Shown here: one piece after another, positions 1 through 7,137 of the stretch
Position numbering within the stretch: position 1 is the stretch's first letter
Layout of the letters: every line of letters starts with the position of its first letter
Assembly (NCBI GenBank): GCA_030617525.1
Contig: JAUWVG010000070.1
Location: 1 to 8,323 of the forward strand
Length of the DNA: 8,323 nt
Reading direction: 5' to 3'
DNA from: Candidatus Aminicenantota bacterium
GTDB taxonomy: Bacteria; Acidobacteriota; Aminicenantia; Aminicenantales; Aminicenantaceae
Position numbers and translations under genes: made by a program
The notes under the pieces: model-generated
The model's database searches: none
Told to the model about the DNA's origin: nothing
What the model saw: the letters and a program-made list of their open reading frames with translations, nothing else

Positions 1-1185
1 GCCGATGCCATTGTGGATGAAAAACTGGATGTCGACTTTATGAAGCTCATCCTGGACACACTCGAGGACAAGAACAGAAGTGATGTGCTGTATGCCATGG
101 ACCTCTTCGATCTGACAAAAAAGGACAAACTCACTCCGGAAGTCAGAAAACTCATTGGATACAAATCGGATGAGCTAAAAGTCTCCTCCATGGATGTTCT
201 TTTCCAGACAGAGGGAGCCACATTCGCTCCTCAAATGGATGACTCTTTGATGAACGAAAGGGATGAACAAGAAATCAAAGAAATCATGAAACTGGATTCC
301 TACCAGGAAATCATGAAAGGATATATGGACAAAGTCTTGGACACCGACGACAAGGATTCAGAAACCGCCAGAATGGAACTGGCCAAAGGTATAGGCCTTA
401 TGGAGGCAACCTCTCCTCTTGTCAAAAGACTGGAAGACCTTATCGACGATGCCTCACTCGATGTGAGCCGCTATGCTATGGAAAGTGCGGCGAAACTGAA
501 GTTAAGAGAGTATATTCCTCAAATTATCGAAAAACTTAAAAATCCTCTCACTCAATCCGATGCTTCGTCGGCTCTGGGCAAATACAGAACAAAAATCATC
601 GGGACTCTTTCAGATTATTTGAGCGCCGATGACGAGGATTTGGACGTCAGAATTTCTATTGTCTCTGTATTAGCACGGATAGGAAACCAAGAAACCGCAG
701 ATTTGCTCTCCCTTGAATTGAAGAACACGGAGGATGAAATCGAAACGGAAATCATAGATGCATTAGATAAAATCCGCTCAGGAAATATAAACATTCAGTT
801 TTCAGAAGACATTCTTTTCCCAGAAATTCTAAAAAAGATGGAATATCAATACAGGGCTTTTTTAAATTGCTTTGATGCAGATGTATCCGCAGATGAAGAG
901 GACAAAACAGGTGAGAAATCCAAAGTCCATAAAATCTCTCATGTGGATATTTTCAAGCTTTTAGGGCTTCTCTATCCCTATGAAGATATTATCAAAGCCT
1001 ATCAAAATATTGATTTGGGCACCAAGGATTCCATTGCCTATGCCGTTGAGCTTCTCGATAACATCCTTCCTGCGGAACTTAAACCTCGGCTCTTCCCATT
1101 AGTCGACAACATTTCTACTGAGGAACGTATCAATTTATGCAGAAAAGTGCTGCCAATTTTTTCGTCACAAAAGAATCATAAATGA
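1..1185 (+). CDS. HEAT-repeat C-terminal part of a transporter/HEAT fusion protein (5' end outside window)
   Basis: The reading frame is open from base 1 (codons GCC GAT GCC ATT) to the TGA at 1183-1185, so the start lies upstream; the GTG at 13 is an internal codon, not the start. The 394 visible residues align end to end with residues 439-831 of the next gene, for example NRSDVLYAMDLFDL against NRSSVLYAMNLFDL and the shared DIIKAYQNI near the C terminus. By eye roughly four to five residues in ten are identical. The middle part (about bases 365-790) has the alternating amphipathic helices of HEAT repeats, a fold that usually binds protein partners. No membrane segment is visible. Because the window begins where the neighbour's membrane domain ends, I infer that the missing part is a similar TLC/NTT membrane domain. 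The gene overlaps the next by ATGA. The fragment is acidic and probably cytoplasmic. Its function is unknown. Confidence 0.85.
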   Translation, partial: ADAIVDEKLDVDFMKLILDTLEDKNRSDVLYAMDLFDLTKKDKLTPEVRKLIGYKSDELKVSSMDVLFQTEGATFAPQMDDSLMNERDEQEIKEIMKLDSYQEIMKGYMDKVLDTDDKDSETARMELAKGIGLMEATSPLVKRLEDLIDDASLDVSRYAMESAAKLKLREYIPQIIEKLKNPLTQSDASSALGKYRTKIIGTLSDYLSADDEDLDVRISIVSVLARIGNQETADLLSLELKNTEDEIETEIIDALDKIRSGNINIQFSEDILFPEILKKMEYQYRAFLNCFDADVSADEEDKTGEKSKVHKISHVDIFKLLGLLYPYEDIIKAYQNIDLGTKDSIAYAVELLDNILPAELKPRLFPLVDNISTEERINLCRKVLPIFSSQKNHK

Positions 1186-3677
1186 GCGCAACCAGGCCCT
1201 TGAATAGACTTCTGAAACGACTCTTTGATGTCAGGCCAGAAGAAACACACACCGCTGTGCTTATGTTTTTCTATTTTTTCCTGCTCACAGCCACCGCATA
1301 CATCATCATTCCCGTAAAAATATCACTCTATTTGGAATGGCTGTCCTTTGAAAAACTTCCTTATGCTTATTTGCTCACAGCTGTATTGATCGGATTTGTT
1401 GTCACATTGAACACAAAACTTTTACACACACTCAAAAGAGAACAGTACATCACTTTTTCTCTTGTATTCTTTATCTCGAATCTCTTCATTTTTTGGTTTC
1501 TCTTCAAGCTCGAATGGAAATGGTTGTCCATGATATTTTGGTTCTGGGAGGATATTTTTCTTGGCACATCTGTCACCCAGTATTGGATTCTCGTCAATGA
1601 TTTCTACAATCCTCGCCAGACAAGACGCCTTGTAGGATTTCTGGTCAGCGGTGGACTGCTTGGTGGAATTGCCGGTTCTCTCATCGCCTCTAGCTTGGCC
1701 AATATTCTTGGAACAGAGAATCTTCTTCTGGTCTGCCCGGCCATGCTCATCGGCAGTGTAGTGATTGTGAAAAGTCTTCACAAGCAATCCGAAAAGGACA
1801 GAAAAACGGAAACACGAACAAAAGAGAAAAAAAAGAAACCCACTGCAGGATTTGTTGAAAACCTGCAAATGTTCAAGAATAACCGGCATCTGCTGCTTCT
1901 CTGTGGGGTTGTCGGTTTTGGTATCATTGTCGCCACCATGATCGATTTTCAATTTAGTTCAGTTGTGGATAACACTTTTAAAGAACAGGATGCACGAACC
2001 GCATTCCTCGGCACTTTTTTTACGGTTCTTCTGATATTTTCATACTTCCTTCATGTCTTTACGACCAATCGTATCCTTAAAAATTTTGGACTCAGAACAG
2101 CCCTGTTGATTGCCCCTTTCTTTCTGCTCCTCGGATCTGTGGCTGTATTTGCACTCCCTGTTCTTGTCCACATCTACTGGGCCGTTTATCTTAAGGGTGC
2201 AGATAAAAGCCTGGCCCATTCCCTTAATCAATCAGTTAAAGAACTGCTCTATATCCCGATACCTCCAGAAATTAAGTACAAATCCAAAGTTTTTATAGAT
2301 ATGTTCGTCAGCAAATTTGCCAAAGGGATAGGGGCTGTGTTTTTACTGATCACCCTCACAATATTTCACTTCACCTATACTCAGATCAGTTATCTTACTC
2401 TTGTCTTTATTGCTGCTTGGGTAGGATGTAACCTTTTGATCACGAAGGAATATGTCAATATTGTCAAGAGAAATCTGAGCATAAAGTGGCAGGAAGCTGA
2501 CGAATTTCTGATGGACAATGTGGATATCGACATGGCAAAACTCGTCTTTGACACCATCGAAAGTAAGAACCGGAGTTCAGTGCTGTATGCCATGAACCTC
2601 TTTGACCTTGTCAAAAAAGACAAAATGAGCTCAAAAATGAAACAGATCATTTCAAATAAGTCCAGCGAAATTCAAGCCTCTTCCATGGATTCACTCTTCA
2701 ATAAGGAAGGAGGGATTCTTTTTCCTGAGCTGGATGATTCTCTGGATGACGAAAGCATCGACACTCAGATCAAGGAGATTATGGAGCAGGATGTTTACAA
2801 GGAACTGATGAAGGATCATTTTGAAAAAGTTCTCCACGAAACATCGGAGACTGGAGAAGTGCACAAAATGGAGGCCGCAAAAGCGATTGGTTTGATGCCC
2901 CCAGGCTCTTCACTCACAGAAAATCTGGGACATTTGTTAAAGGACGAATCCCCTGAAGTGCTCCGGTATGCCTTGGAAAGTGCGGGGAAAATCAAAAAGC
3001 GAAAATTTCTTCCTCTCGTTATTCAGCAGCTCAGCAATCCCAGAACACAGAGAATAGCAAGCCAGGCGCTAATCGATTATGGACCACCTATTACAGGCAC
3101 ACTAAAGGATTATTTGAGCGATCCTGACGAAGATATGGGACTCAGAAAAGAAATTCCGGACATCTTGGCAAGTATTGGAACTCAAAAAGCAGCAGATTCT
3201 CTGGCCTTGGAATTTAAAAAGAAACACAGAGAAGTGAGCAATGAGGTCACTGAAGCTCTATTTAAACTCAGATCAAATAATCCTCAAATCCATATTCAAG
3301 AAGAGATCATTCTCCCTGAAATCATTCACGTCATCCGGCAAAGCTATATGCTTCTATTTGAAATTCATAAGGCCTTATCAGAAGGAAAAGAAAAAATTGT
3401 TATGGCAAATTTGGAAACCAGCCTTGCCAACTCTCTCAAACATATTTTTGAACTCCTGAGCCTTGTTTACCCAAGGGAAGATATCATCAAGGCTTATCAG
3501 AATATCACGACTGGCGAAAAAAAGGCCATCGATTACTCTGTTGAGTTTCTCGACAATATTCTGAAAAAAAACCTAAGAGATCTTCTTCTTCCTTTAGTCG
3601 ATGACATTCCTTTTGAAGATAAGATCGTGCGGTGCAAAAAACTACTCAAAACAATAGAGAAAGATTCTCCCTCTTGA
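1182..3677 (+). CDS. ATP/ADP-translocase-like (NTT/TLC family) membrane protein fused to a C-terminal HEAT-repeat domain
   Basis: The protein has 831 residues, against about 440-530 for the stand-alone transporter family. Residues 1-430 hold about 11-12 hydrophobic segments (roughly 24-46, 60-80, 89-109, 113-135, 149-172, 178-197, 235-255, 273-294, 303-337, 376-397, 401-420). A lysine-rich cytoplasmic loop at about 198-222 separates the halves, as in MFS-like 12-helix proteins. The segment at 338-375 (KGADKSLAHSLNQ, then ELLYIPIPPEIK, then KVFIDMF) is the signature by which I recognise the TLC nucleotide-transporter family. A glycine-rich helix at 156-166 (SGGLLGGIAGS) also fits. Residues 440-831 are soluble and helical, with HEAT-type repeats at about 562-700, and match the preceding partial gene. 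The start at 1182 is set by the ATGA overlap; no good Shine-Dalgarno is seen, so translation is probably coupled. In intracellular bacteria the family exchanges or imports nucleotides. In free-living bacteria the substrate is usually unknown, so a nucleotide substrate is not established here and the HEAT domain suggests a regulatory or partner-binding role. Confidence 0.88.
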   Translation: MSATRPLNRLLKRLFDVRPEETHTAVLMFFYFFLLTATAYIIIPVKISLYLEWLSFEKLPYAYLLTAVLIGFVVTLNTKLLHTLKREQYITFSLVFFISNLFIFWFLFKLEWKWLSMIFWFWEDIFLGTSVTQYWILVNDFYNPRQTRRLVGFLVSGGLLGGIAGSLIASSLANILGTENLLLVCPAMLIGSVVIVKSLHKQSEKDRKTETRTKEKKKKPTAGFVENLQMFKNNRHLLLLCGVVGFGIIVATMIDFQFSSVVDNTFKEQDARTAFLGTFFTVLLIFSYFLHVFTTNRILKNFGLRTALLIAPFFLLLGSVAVFALPVLVHIYWAVYLKGADKSLAHSLNQSVKELLYIPIPPEIKYKSKVFIDMFVSKFAKGIGAVFLLITLTIFHFTYTQISYLTLVFIAAWVGCNLLITKEYVNIVKRNLSIKWQEADEFLMDNVDIDMAKLVFDTIESKNRSSVLYAMNLFDLVKKDKMSSKMKQIISNKSSEIQASSMDSLFNKEGGILFPELDDSLDDESIDTQIKEIMEQDVYKELMKDHFEKVLHETSETGEVHKMEAAKAIGLMPPGSSLTENLGHLLKDESPEVLRYALESAGKIKKRKFLPLVIQQLSNPRTQRIASQALIDYGPPITGTLKDYLSDPDEDMGLRKEIPDILASIGTQKAADSLALEFKKKHREVSNEVTEALFKLRSNNPQIHIQEEIILPEIIHVIRQSYMLLFEIHKALSEGKEKIVMANLETSLANSLKHIFELLSLVYPREDIIKAYQNITTGEKKAIDYSVEFLDNILKKNLRDLLLPLVDDIPFEDKIVRCKKLLKTIEKDSPS

Positions 3678-3734
3678 ACTTTTTCCTTTTACAGTTTAAA
3701 ATTTCAAGATAACCATTAAGGAATCGGGAAAACA

Positions 3735-5411
3735 ATGCCAAATTTATATATCTATCCAAAAAAGGATGAATCATTCACTTTTCCTCTCAAACAAAACAAG
3801 ATATCCATCGGACGGTCAGCAGACAATGATATCGCCATTCTCGATCCCTACAGCTCCGGGCACCATTCACTTATATACCCAAAAGACAACCATTATGTTG
3901 TTCGTGACAATAACAGCAAAAACGGAACGTTTCTCAATGGGAAAAAAATCCGGTCTGAAATCATCCTTAACAAGGGGGATGAGGTTCTCGTTGGATCCAC
4001 ACGCATCGTATTTGATCAAGAGATTTCTACCCGTGTAGAAGTCACAGATACGCCGTCCTCCTCAGCCGCAATTAACAGCATGATTCAAATCGAAGACATC
4101 CTCAAGAAACAGGATATCAGCACGACGATCAAAGCCAAGGTCCGCCCCATGGATATGGAAATGATGAAGATTGAGCATCAGATATCCTCCGTCATCAGCG
4201 AAGTCAGCAAGGCTCTTGTCCTGCACCAGCCTCTAAATGAACTCCTGGAACACATCCTAGATCTTATCGGGCAGCACCTGGGCATGGATAGGGGCATTCT
4301 CATGCTCAAAGAAGGAAATCCCCCTCAATTCATCCCGAAAGTTGTCCGAATCAACAATCCCCGTCTGGAAAACCAGAAAATACAGGTCAGCCAGAGCATC
4401 ATCAACCAGGCCGTCAATCAGCACTCTTCCATTCTCACTTCAGATGCCCAAGATGACACACGATTCAAAGCCGAAGCCAGTATTATAAACCTCAATATTC
4501 ATTCGGCCATGTGTGTCCCCTTGTGGAACAACAAGGAAATTATTGGCGTTATCTACGCGGATAGAATATTCAAGCTTGAACAATTCACAGAAGAAGATCT
4601 GAGACTCCTAACTCTCCTGTCTAACCTAGCGGCTATCAAAATTGAAAATGCTAAACTGGTAGAACAAGGAATCGAAAAAGAAAAAATGGAGAAAGAACTT
4701 TCTCTCGCTTCTCAGATCCAGAGAGATTTCCTGCCGAAGGAAAAACCCGAGAGCGAAAAATTTGAAATCACCGGAGCAAACGTTCCATGTTATCAAGTCG
4801 GAGGAGACTATTTTGATTTTATTGACATAGATCCTGAACGAATCGGAATCACCATAGCCGATGTTTCCGGAAAGGGTGTCAGCGCTTCTCTCCTCATGGC
4901 TTCGCTCCGGGCAGCCCTGCAATCAGAAGTCCATTCAGAATACGACATAGAAAAAATGGTGAAAAAGTTAAATGATTTTGTTCACCGCAGTTCGAGTACG
5001 AATAAATTCATCACGTTTTTCTTCAGTGAACTGAATAAAAAAACGTGCGAGCTAAAATATATCAATGCCGGGCACAATCCTCCGCTCATCATAGATCCGA
5101 AAGGAAATGTCCGTCGATTAGAAAGTTCTGGATTTTGTTTGGGAATGTTCCCAAATATCGACTATAAAATGGAACAACTGAATTTCGGTGTCGGTGACAC
5201 TGCTTTGCTATTCACCGATGGAATCACAGAAAGCCGGAACAAGGACAATGAGGAATTCGAGGAACAACGTCTGATTCAAATGCTGAAGAAGAACACAAAA
5301 ATTGGAGCTCAGGACCTCATGGATAAAATCAACCAGGAATTGGAAGAATTTACAATGGGAACAGAACAAATGGATGATCAAACAATCATTGTAATCAAAA
5401 GAGTTTGCTGA
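3735..5411 (+). CDS. FHA-GAF-PP2C (SpoIIE/RsbU-type) serine/threonine phosphatase
   Basis: This is a 558-residue soluble protein with no signal peptide or membrane helix. Residues 1-95 form an FHA domain, a phosphothreonine-peptide binder: GRS at 26-28, S41xxH44, and NSKNGT at 60-65 followed by NG at 68-69. Position 42, often Arg in SRxH, is Gly. Residues about 160-305 form a GAF domain, a likely small-ligand or redox sensor whose ligand cannot be told. A short charged helix at 303-325, probably coiled coil, leads to a PP2C-type SpoIIE domain at about 326-558. All metal-binding aspartates are present: GGDYFD (D358), ADVSGKG (D376), FTDG (D495) and DDQT (D547/D548); NAGHNPP at 444-450 is also typical. 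Such enzymes dephosphorylate Ser/Thr of anti-sigma-factor antagonists or other signalling proteins. The start has GGGA at 3726-3729 (5 nt spacing) and AAGGA at 3718-3722 (12 nt). The 57-bp gap from the transporter gene holds no evident terminator, so co-transcription is likely. Its substrate is not encoded in the window. Confidence 0.93.
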   Translation: MPNLYIYPKKDESFTFPLKQNKISIGRSADNDIAILDPYSSGHHSLIYPKDNHYVVRDNNSKNGTFLNGKKIRSEIILNKGDEVLVGSTRIVFDQEISTRVEVTDTPSSSAAINSMIQIEDILKKQDISTTIKAKVRPMDMEMMKIEHQISSVISEVSKALVLHQPLNELLEHILDLIGQHLGMDRGILMLKEGNPPQFIPKVVRINNPRLENQKIQVSQSIINQAVNQHSSILTSDAQDDTRFKAEASIINLNIHSAMCVPLWNNKEIIGVIYADRIFKLEQFTEEDLRLLTLLSNLAAIKIENAKLVEQGIEKEKMEKELSLASQIQRDFLPKEKPESEKFEITGANVPCYQVGGDYFDFIDIDPERIGITIADVSGKGVSASLLMASLRAALQSEVHSEYDIEKMVKKLNDFVHRSSSTNKFITFFFSELNKKTCELKYINAGHNPPLIIDPKGNVRRLESSGFCLGMFPNIDYKMEQLNFGVGDTALLFTDGITESRNKDNEEFEEQRLIQMLKKNTKIGAQDLMDKINQELEEFTMGTEQMDDQTIIVIKRVC

Positions 5412-5555
5412 CCCTTCAGATTTATTTAATTTTCCCTCTTCAACCTGGATAATTCACGAGCCGAGGTTGCTACAGATGCGAGGCATCGGCCCATGAAGTT
5501 TATTACGAACGATCGTAGAGAGTGTGGTGACCTCATAATGCTTTCGCAGAGACAT

Positions 5556-5620
5556 GAGATTGCCACGTCGCTTTGCTCCTCGCAACAAATGTGACGTAAC
5601 GAAGCAGATGTGGTAAGATC
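5556..5620. repeat. Degenerate copy of a dispersed intergenic inverted repeat
   Basis: The block begins GAGATTGCCACGTCGC, continues TTTGCTCCTCGCAA, and ends TGACGTAACGAAGC followed by diverged sequence. On the minus strand this reads TTGCGAGGAGCAAAGCGACG then TGGCAATCTC. I recognise this as the core of a short repeat found between genes in many unrelated bacteria, where it usually reads TCATTGCGAGGAGC(G)AAGCGAC and so on. The outer arms, 5556-5577 and 5599-5620, are inverted relative to each other with about 13 of 22 positions matching, so the element could fold into an imperfect hairpin. The usual CAATGACG junction is disturbed here (CAACAAATGTGACG), which suggests an old, decayed copy. Recognition rests on memory, not on a search. 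Confidence 0.6.
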
Positions 5621-5637
5621 GGCTTGCCCTCTTGGGT

Positions 5638-5755
5638 AAAAAATGCCGACATTTGATATAAACTGGCCAACAAAAAAAGAAAAATCGAGATATTGCTAGA
5701 AATCAAAATATCAAGTTGATATTTTTAAAGATATATGAAGGTGTCGGCAGTTTTT
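5638..5755. repeat. 118-bp segment bounded by 14-bp inverted repeats
   Basis: AAAAAATGCCGACA at 5638-5651 is the reverse complement of TGTCGGCAGTTTTT at 5742-5755 except for one base; the inner 8 bp (TGCCGACA/TGTCGGCA) are perfect. The enclosed 90 bp are AT-rich and contain a second perfect palindrome (5705-5725). Two readings are possible. It may be a miniature transposon-like element, since the 8-bp ends begin TG and finish CA as in several IS families, though no flanking target duplication is seen. Or it may form a long RNA hairpin whose 3' side runs into a T tract and could end transcription before the M16 genes. Confidence 0.5.
5705..5725. promoter_or_regulatory. Perfect 10+1+10 bp palindrome, possible operator
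   Basis: AAAATATCAA (5705-5714), a single central G (5715) and TTGATATTTT (5716-5725) form a perfect inverted repeat ending 80 bp before the first M16 start codon. An AT-rich, near-continuous dyad of this size is the usual form of a dimeric repressor site. The one-base centre makes it a poor RNA hairpin. It also sits inside the 118-bp inverted-repeat segment, so it could instead be part of that element. No regulator gene is in the window. Confidence 0.4.
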
Positions 5756-5782
5756 ATGAATAATTCAGGTTAAATACATTTT

Positions 5783-5786
5783 GGAG
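5783..5786 (+). promoter_or_regulatory. Distant Shine-Dalgarno-like GGAG before the first M16 gene
   Basis: GGAG at 5783-5786 is the only purine-rich match to the 16S tail before the ATG at 5806, with 19 nt between them, well beyond the usual 5-10. No other in-frame start lies closer, and the residues after 5806 form a clean signal peptide, so the start itself is secure. Translation may be weak or use another recognition mode. Confidence 0.3.
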
Positions 5787-5805
5787 CAGACAGAATACAA
5801 TCGAT

Positions 5806-7137
5806 ATGAAAGACAAAAAGATAATCGTACTGGGATTATCTCTTTTGCTTTTTTGGGCCACCCCTTCAGCTTCTGCCCAGCAGGAAGACCCATCATTTCC
5901 ATTTTCATCCTTCACTCTTGAAAATGGTCTTACAGTTATACTATCGGTAGACGAATCCCTGCCTCTGGTTTCCATTGTTGCAGCTTATAGAGTCGGCTCT
6001 TCCAATGATACACCCGGGAAATATGGCATGGCCTACCTCACGGAAAATCTAATGATGTTTAAGGGTTCCAGAAATATCGGTCCTATGCAGAACATCAATT
6101 ATCTGAACAGAATCGGCGGGGAATTTAACGCAGAAACAAATGCGGATAAAACAATTTTTTCCCAGACAGTTCCCTCTAACCAACTTGCTCTTGTTTTATG
6201 GCTGGAGTCAGATCGGATGAACTCTCTGTCCATCAATGCGTCTAGTGTCCAGCAAGCCAAAAATTCCTTAATAGAAGAAATCCAAATCTTTAGAGCCATT
6301 AATCCCTATCGCCAAAGTGCCATCTATTTCGATCAACTCCTTTATGCTAATCCTGCGTACAGTCATCCTGTCATCGGAACCAACATCAATGACATAAGAG
6401 ATATCAGTGTGGACGATGTTTCTAATTTCTATTCAATGTATTACTCACCAAACAATGCTGTTATCTCCATAGTGGGCAACATCGATATTGTCCAAACCAC
6501 CGAGCTCGTTCGGAAATACTTTGAATCCATCCCTGCGGGCAAAAAACCAGATCCTATAAACCTTGAAAAACCAGAAGAAACTACAGATACCGAGGAAATC
6601 TTTGAACACATCTTGGCCCCATCCCCAGGATTCTATTTGGGTTACAGGCTTTCCCCTCCCTATACAAATGATTATTACATATTAACCATTATTGATTATC
6701 TTCTGCTTCAGGGAAAGAGCTCTCGTTTATACAAAAGACTGCTGGGGAAGCGGACAGCTTTTCATCTAGAAGGTGGAATTGAAATCAGAAAAGATTTCAC
6801 TGTTTTTAAATTAATGGCCCTCACTAACGAAGATATGATGAAAGAAAGAAGCCGAAGAGCCGTTTTTTCTGAAATCCACAGATTACGAACAAACCTCATC
6901 CAGGAAAAAGAACTCCAAAGGGCCAAAAATATGTTTAAAGCCGACTACCTCAAGCAGTTTGAAACGACGCTGGGCAAGGCGGTTCATCTTGCTGAAACCT
7001 ATATCGAGAAAGGACATTTGGATGAACTTTTTTCAGAGTTGAACAAATACATGAGAGTCACTCCAACACACGTCATGAGGGCCATGAACAGCTACTTCTC
7101 ACAGGGAAGTATTCTCCTCGAAATAACAATTAGATAA
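5806..7137 (+). CDS. Exported M16-family peptidase-like protein with degenerate zinc site (YxxEN)
   Basis: The 443-residue length is normal for a single-chain M16B subunit. A Sec signal peptide (MKDKK, hydrophobic 6-18, cleavage likely after A24 in SASA|QQ) sends it to the periplasm or envelope. Residues 34-225 form the N-terminal M16 domain: LENGLTVIL at 38-46, YRVGSSNDTPGKYGMA at 61-76, GGEFNAETNADKTIF at 104-118 and YYSPNNAVISIVGN at 212-225. The C-terminal domain (about 265-440) has the typical GKSSRLYKRL at 303-312. The catalytic inverse-zinc motif HxxEH is Y77-L-T-E80-N81: both histidine ligands are replaced, although the general-base Glu80 and the downstream ligand position (E157/E158 in LIEE) remain. 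One extra residue also follows the motif (ENLMMFKGS). Proteolysis by this chain alone is therefore unlikely. It overlaps the next M16 gene by one base (TAATG), so the two are probably translated together and may form a heterodimer. Confidence 0.9.
   Translation: MKDKKIIVLGLSLLLFWATPSASAQQEDPSFPFSSFTLENGLTVILSVDESLPLVSIVAAYRVGSSNDTPGKYGMAYLTENLMMFKGSRNIGPMQNINYLNRIGGEFNAETNADKTIFSQTVPSNQLALVLWLESDRMNSLSINASSVQQAKNSLIEEIQIFRAINPYRQSAIYFDQLLYANPAYSHPVIGTNINDIRDISVDDVSNFYSMYYSPNNAVISIVGNIDIVQTTELVRKYFESIPAGKKPDPINLEKPEETTDTEEIFEHILAPSPGFYLGYRLSPPYTNDYYILTIIDYLLLQGKSSRLYKRLLGKRTAFHLEGGIEIRKDFTVFKLMALTNEDMMKERSRRAVFSEIHRLRTNLIQEKELQRAKNMFKADYLKQFETTLGKAVHLAETYIEKGHLDELFSELNKYMRVTPTHVMRAMNSYFSQGSILLEITIR

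Larger units (their letters stand above)
5412..5805. other. 394-bp intergenic region with dispersed-repeat remnant and inverted repeats, no gene
   Basis: I find no convincing coding sequence here on either strand. Reading left to right, it contains small inverted repeats (CAACCT 5441-5446 with AGGTTG 5464-5469; GATGC 5475-5479 with GCATC 5483-5487; the 8-bp palindrome ACGATCGT 5509-5516). These are followed by a dispersed-repeat-like block (5556-5620), a weak hairpin (TTGCCC 5624-5629 with GGGTAA 5634-5639, one G-T pair, TCTT loop), and a 118-bp segment with inverted-repeat ends (5638-5755). The region separates the phosphatase operon from the M16 pair, so it should hold the end of one transcript and the promoter of the next. 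No clear sigma70 -35/-10 pair stands out. Confidence 0.7.

Noticed and set aside
1367..1952. Overlapping minus-strand open frames opposite the transporter domain
   Set aside because: They lie wholly within a well-supported gene, match no family I know, and their cysteine/histidine-rich composition is that of antisense shadows of hydrophobic codons.
3678..3734. Possible promoter (TTTACA at 3688-3693) before the phosphatase gene
   Set aside because: No acceptable -10 hexamer follows at 16-18 bp, so the short gap is better read as an operon spacer.
4626..4922. Minus-strand open frame opposite the phosphatase gene
   Set aside because: It is covered by the conserved SpoIIE-domain coding sequence on the + strand and has no recognisable motif.
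5412..5470. Rho-independent terminator right after the phosphatase gene
   Set aside because: The only dyad (CAACCT/AGGTTG) has a 17-nt loop, a short stem and no T tract after it.
5638..5755. Calling the inverted-repeat segment a confirmed miniature transposon
   Set aside because: No target-site duplication flanks it and no second copy is visible in the window, so it is reported only as a repeat structure.
5716..5780. Possible sigma70 promoter using TTGATA (5716-5721) or TAAATA (5771-5776)
   Set aside because: Neither has a partner hexamer at a workable spacing; TTGATA is simply half of the palindrome.
5754..5975. Minus-strand 73-residue open frame spanning the intergenic region and the M16 signal peptide
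   Set aside because: Most of it lies opposite the M16 coding sequence, and the product has no recognisable features.
6040..6075. Frameshift or sequencing error destroying the HxxEH motif of the first M16 protein
   Set aside because: The frame is intact on both sides and the surrounding conserved residues (GMA before, FKGS after) remain, so the His to Tyr and His to Asn changes look like substitutions. One extra codon in this helix keeps the frame.
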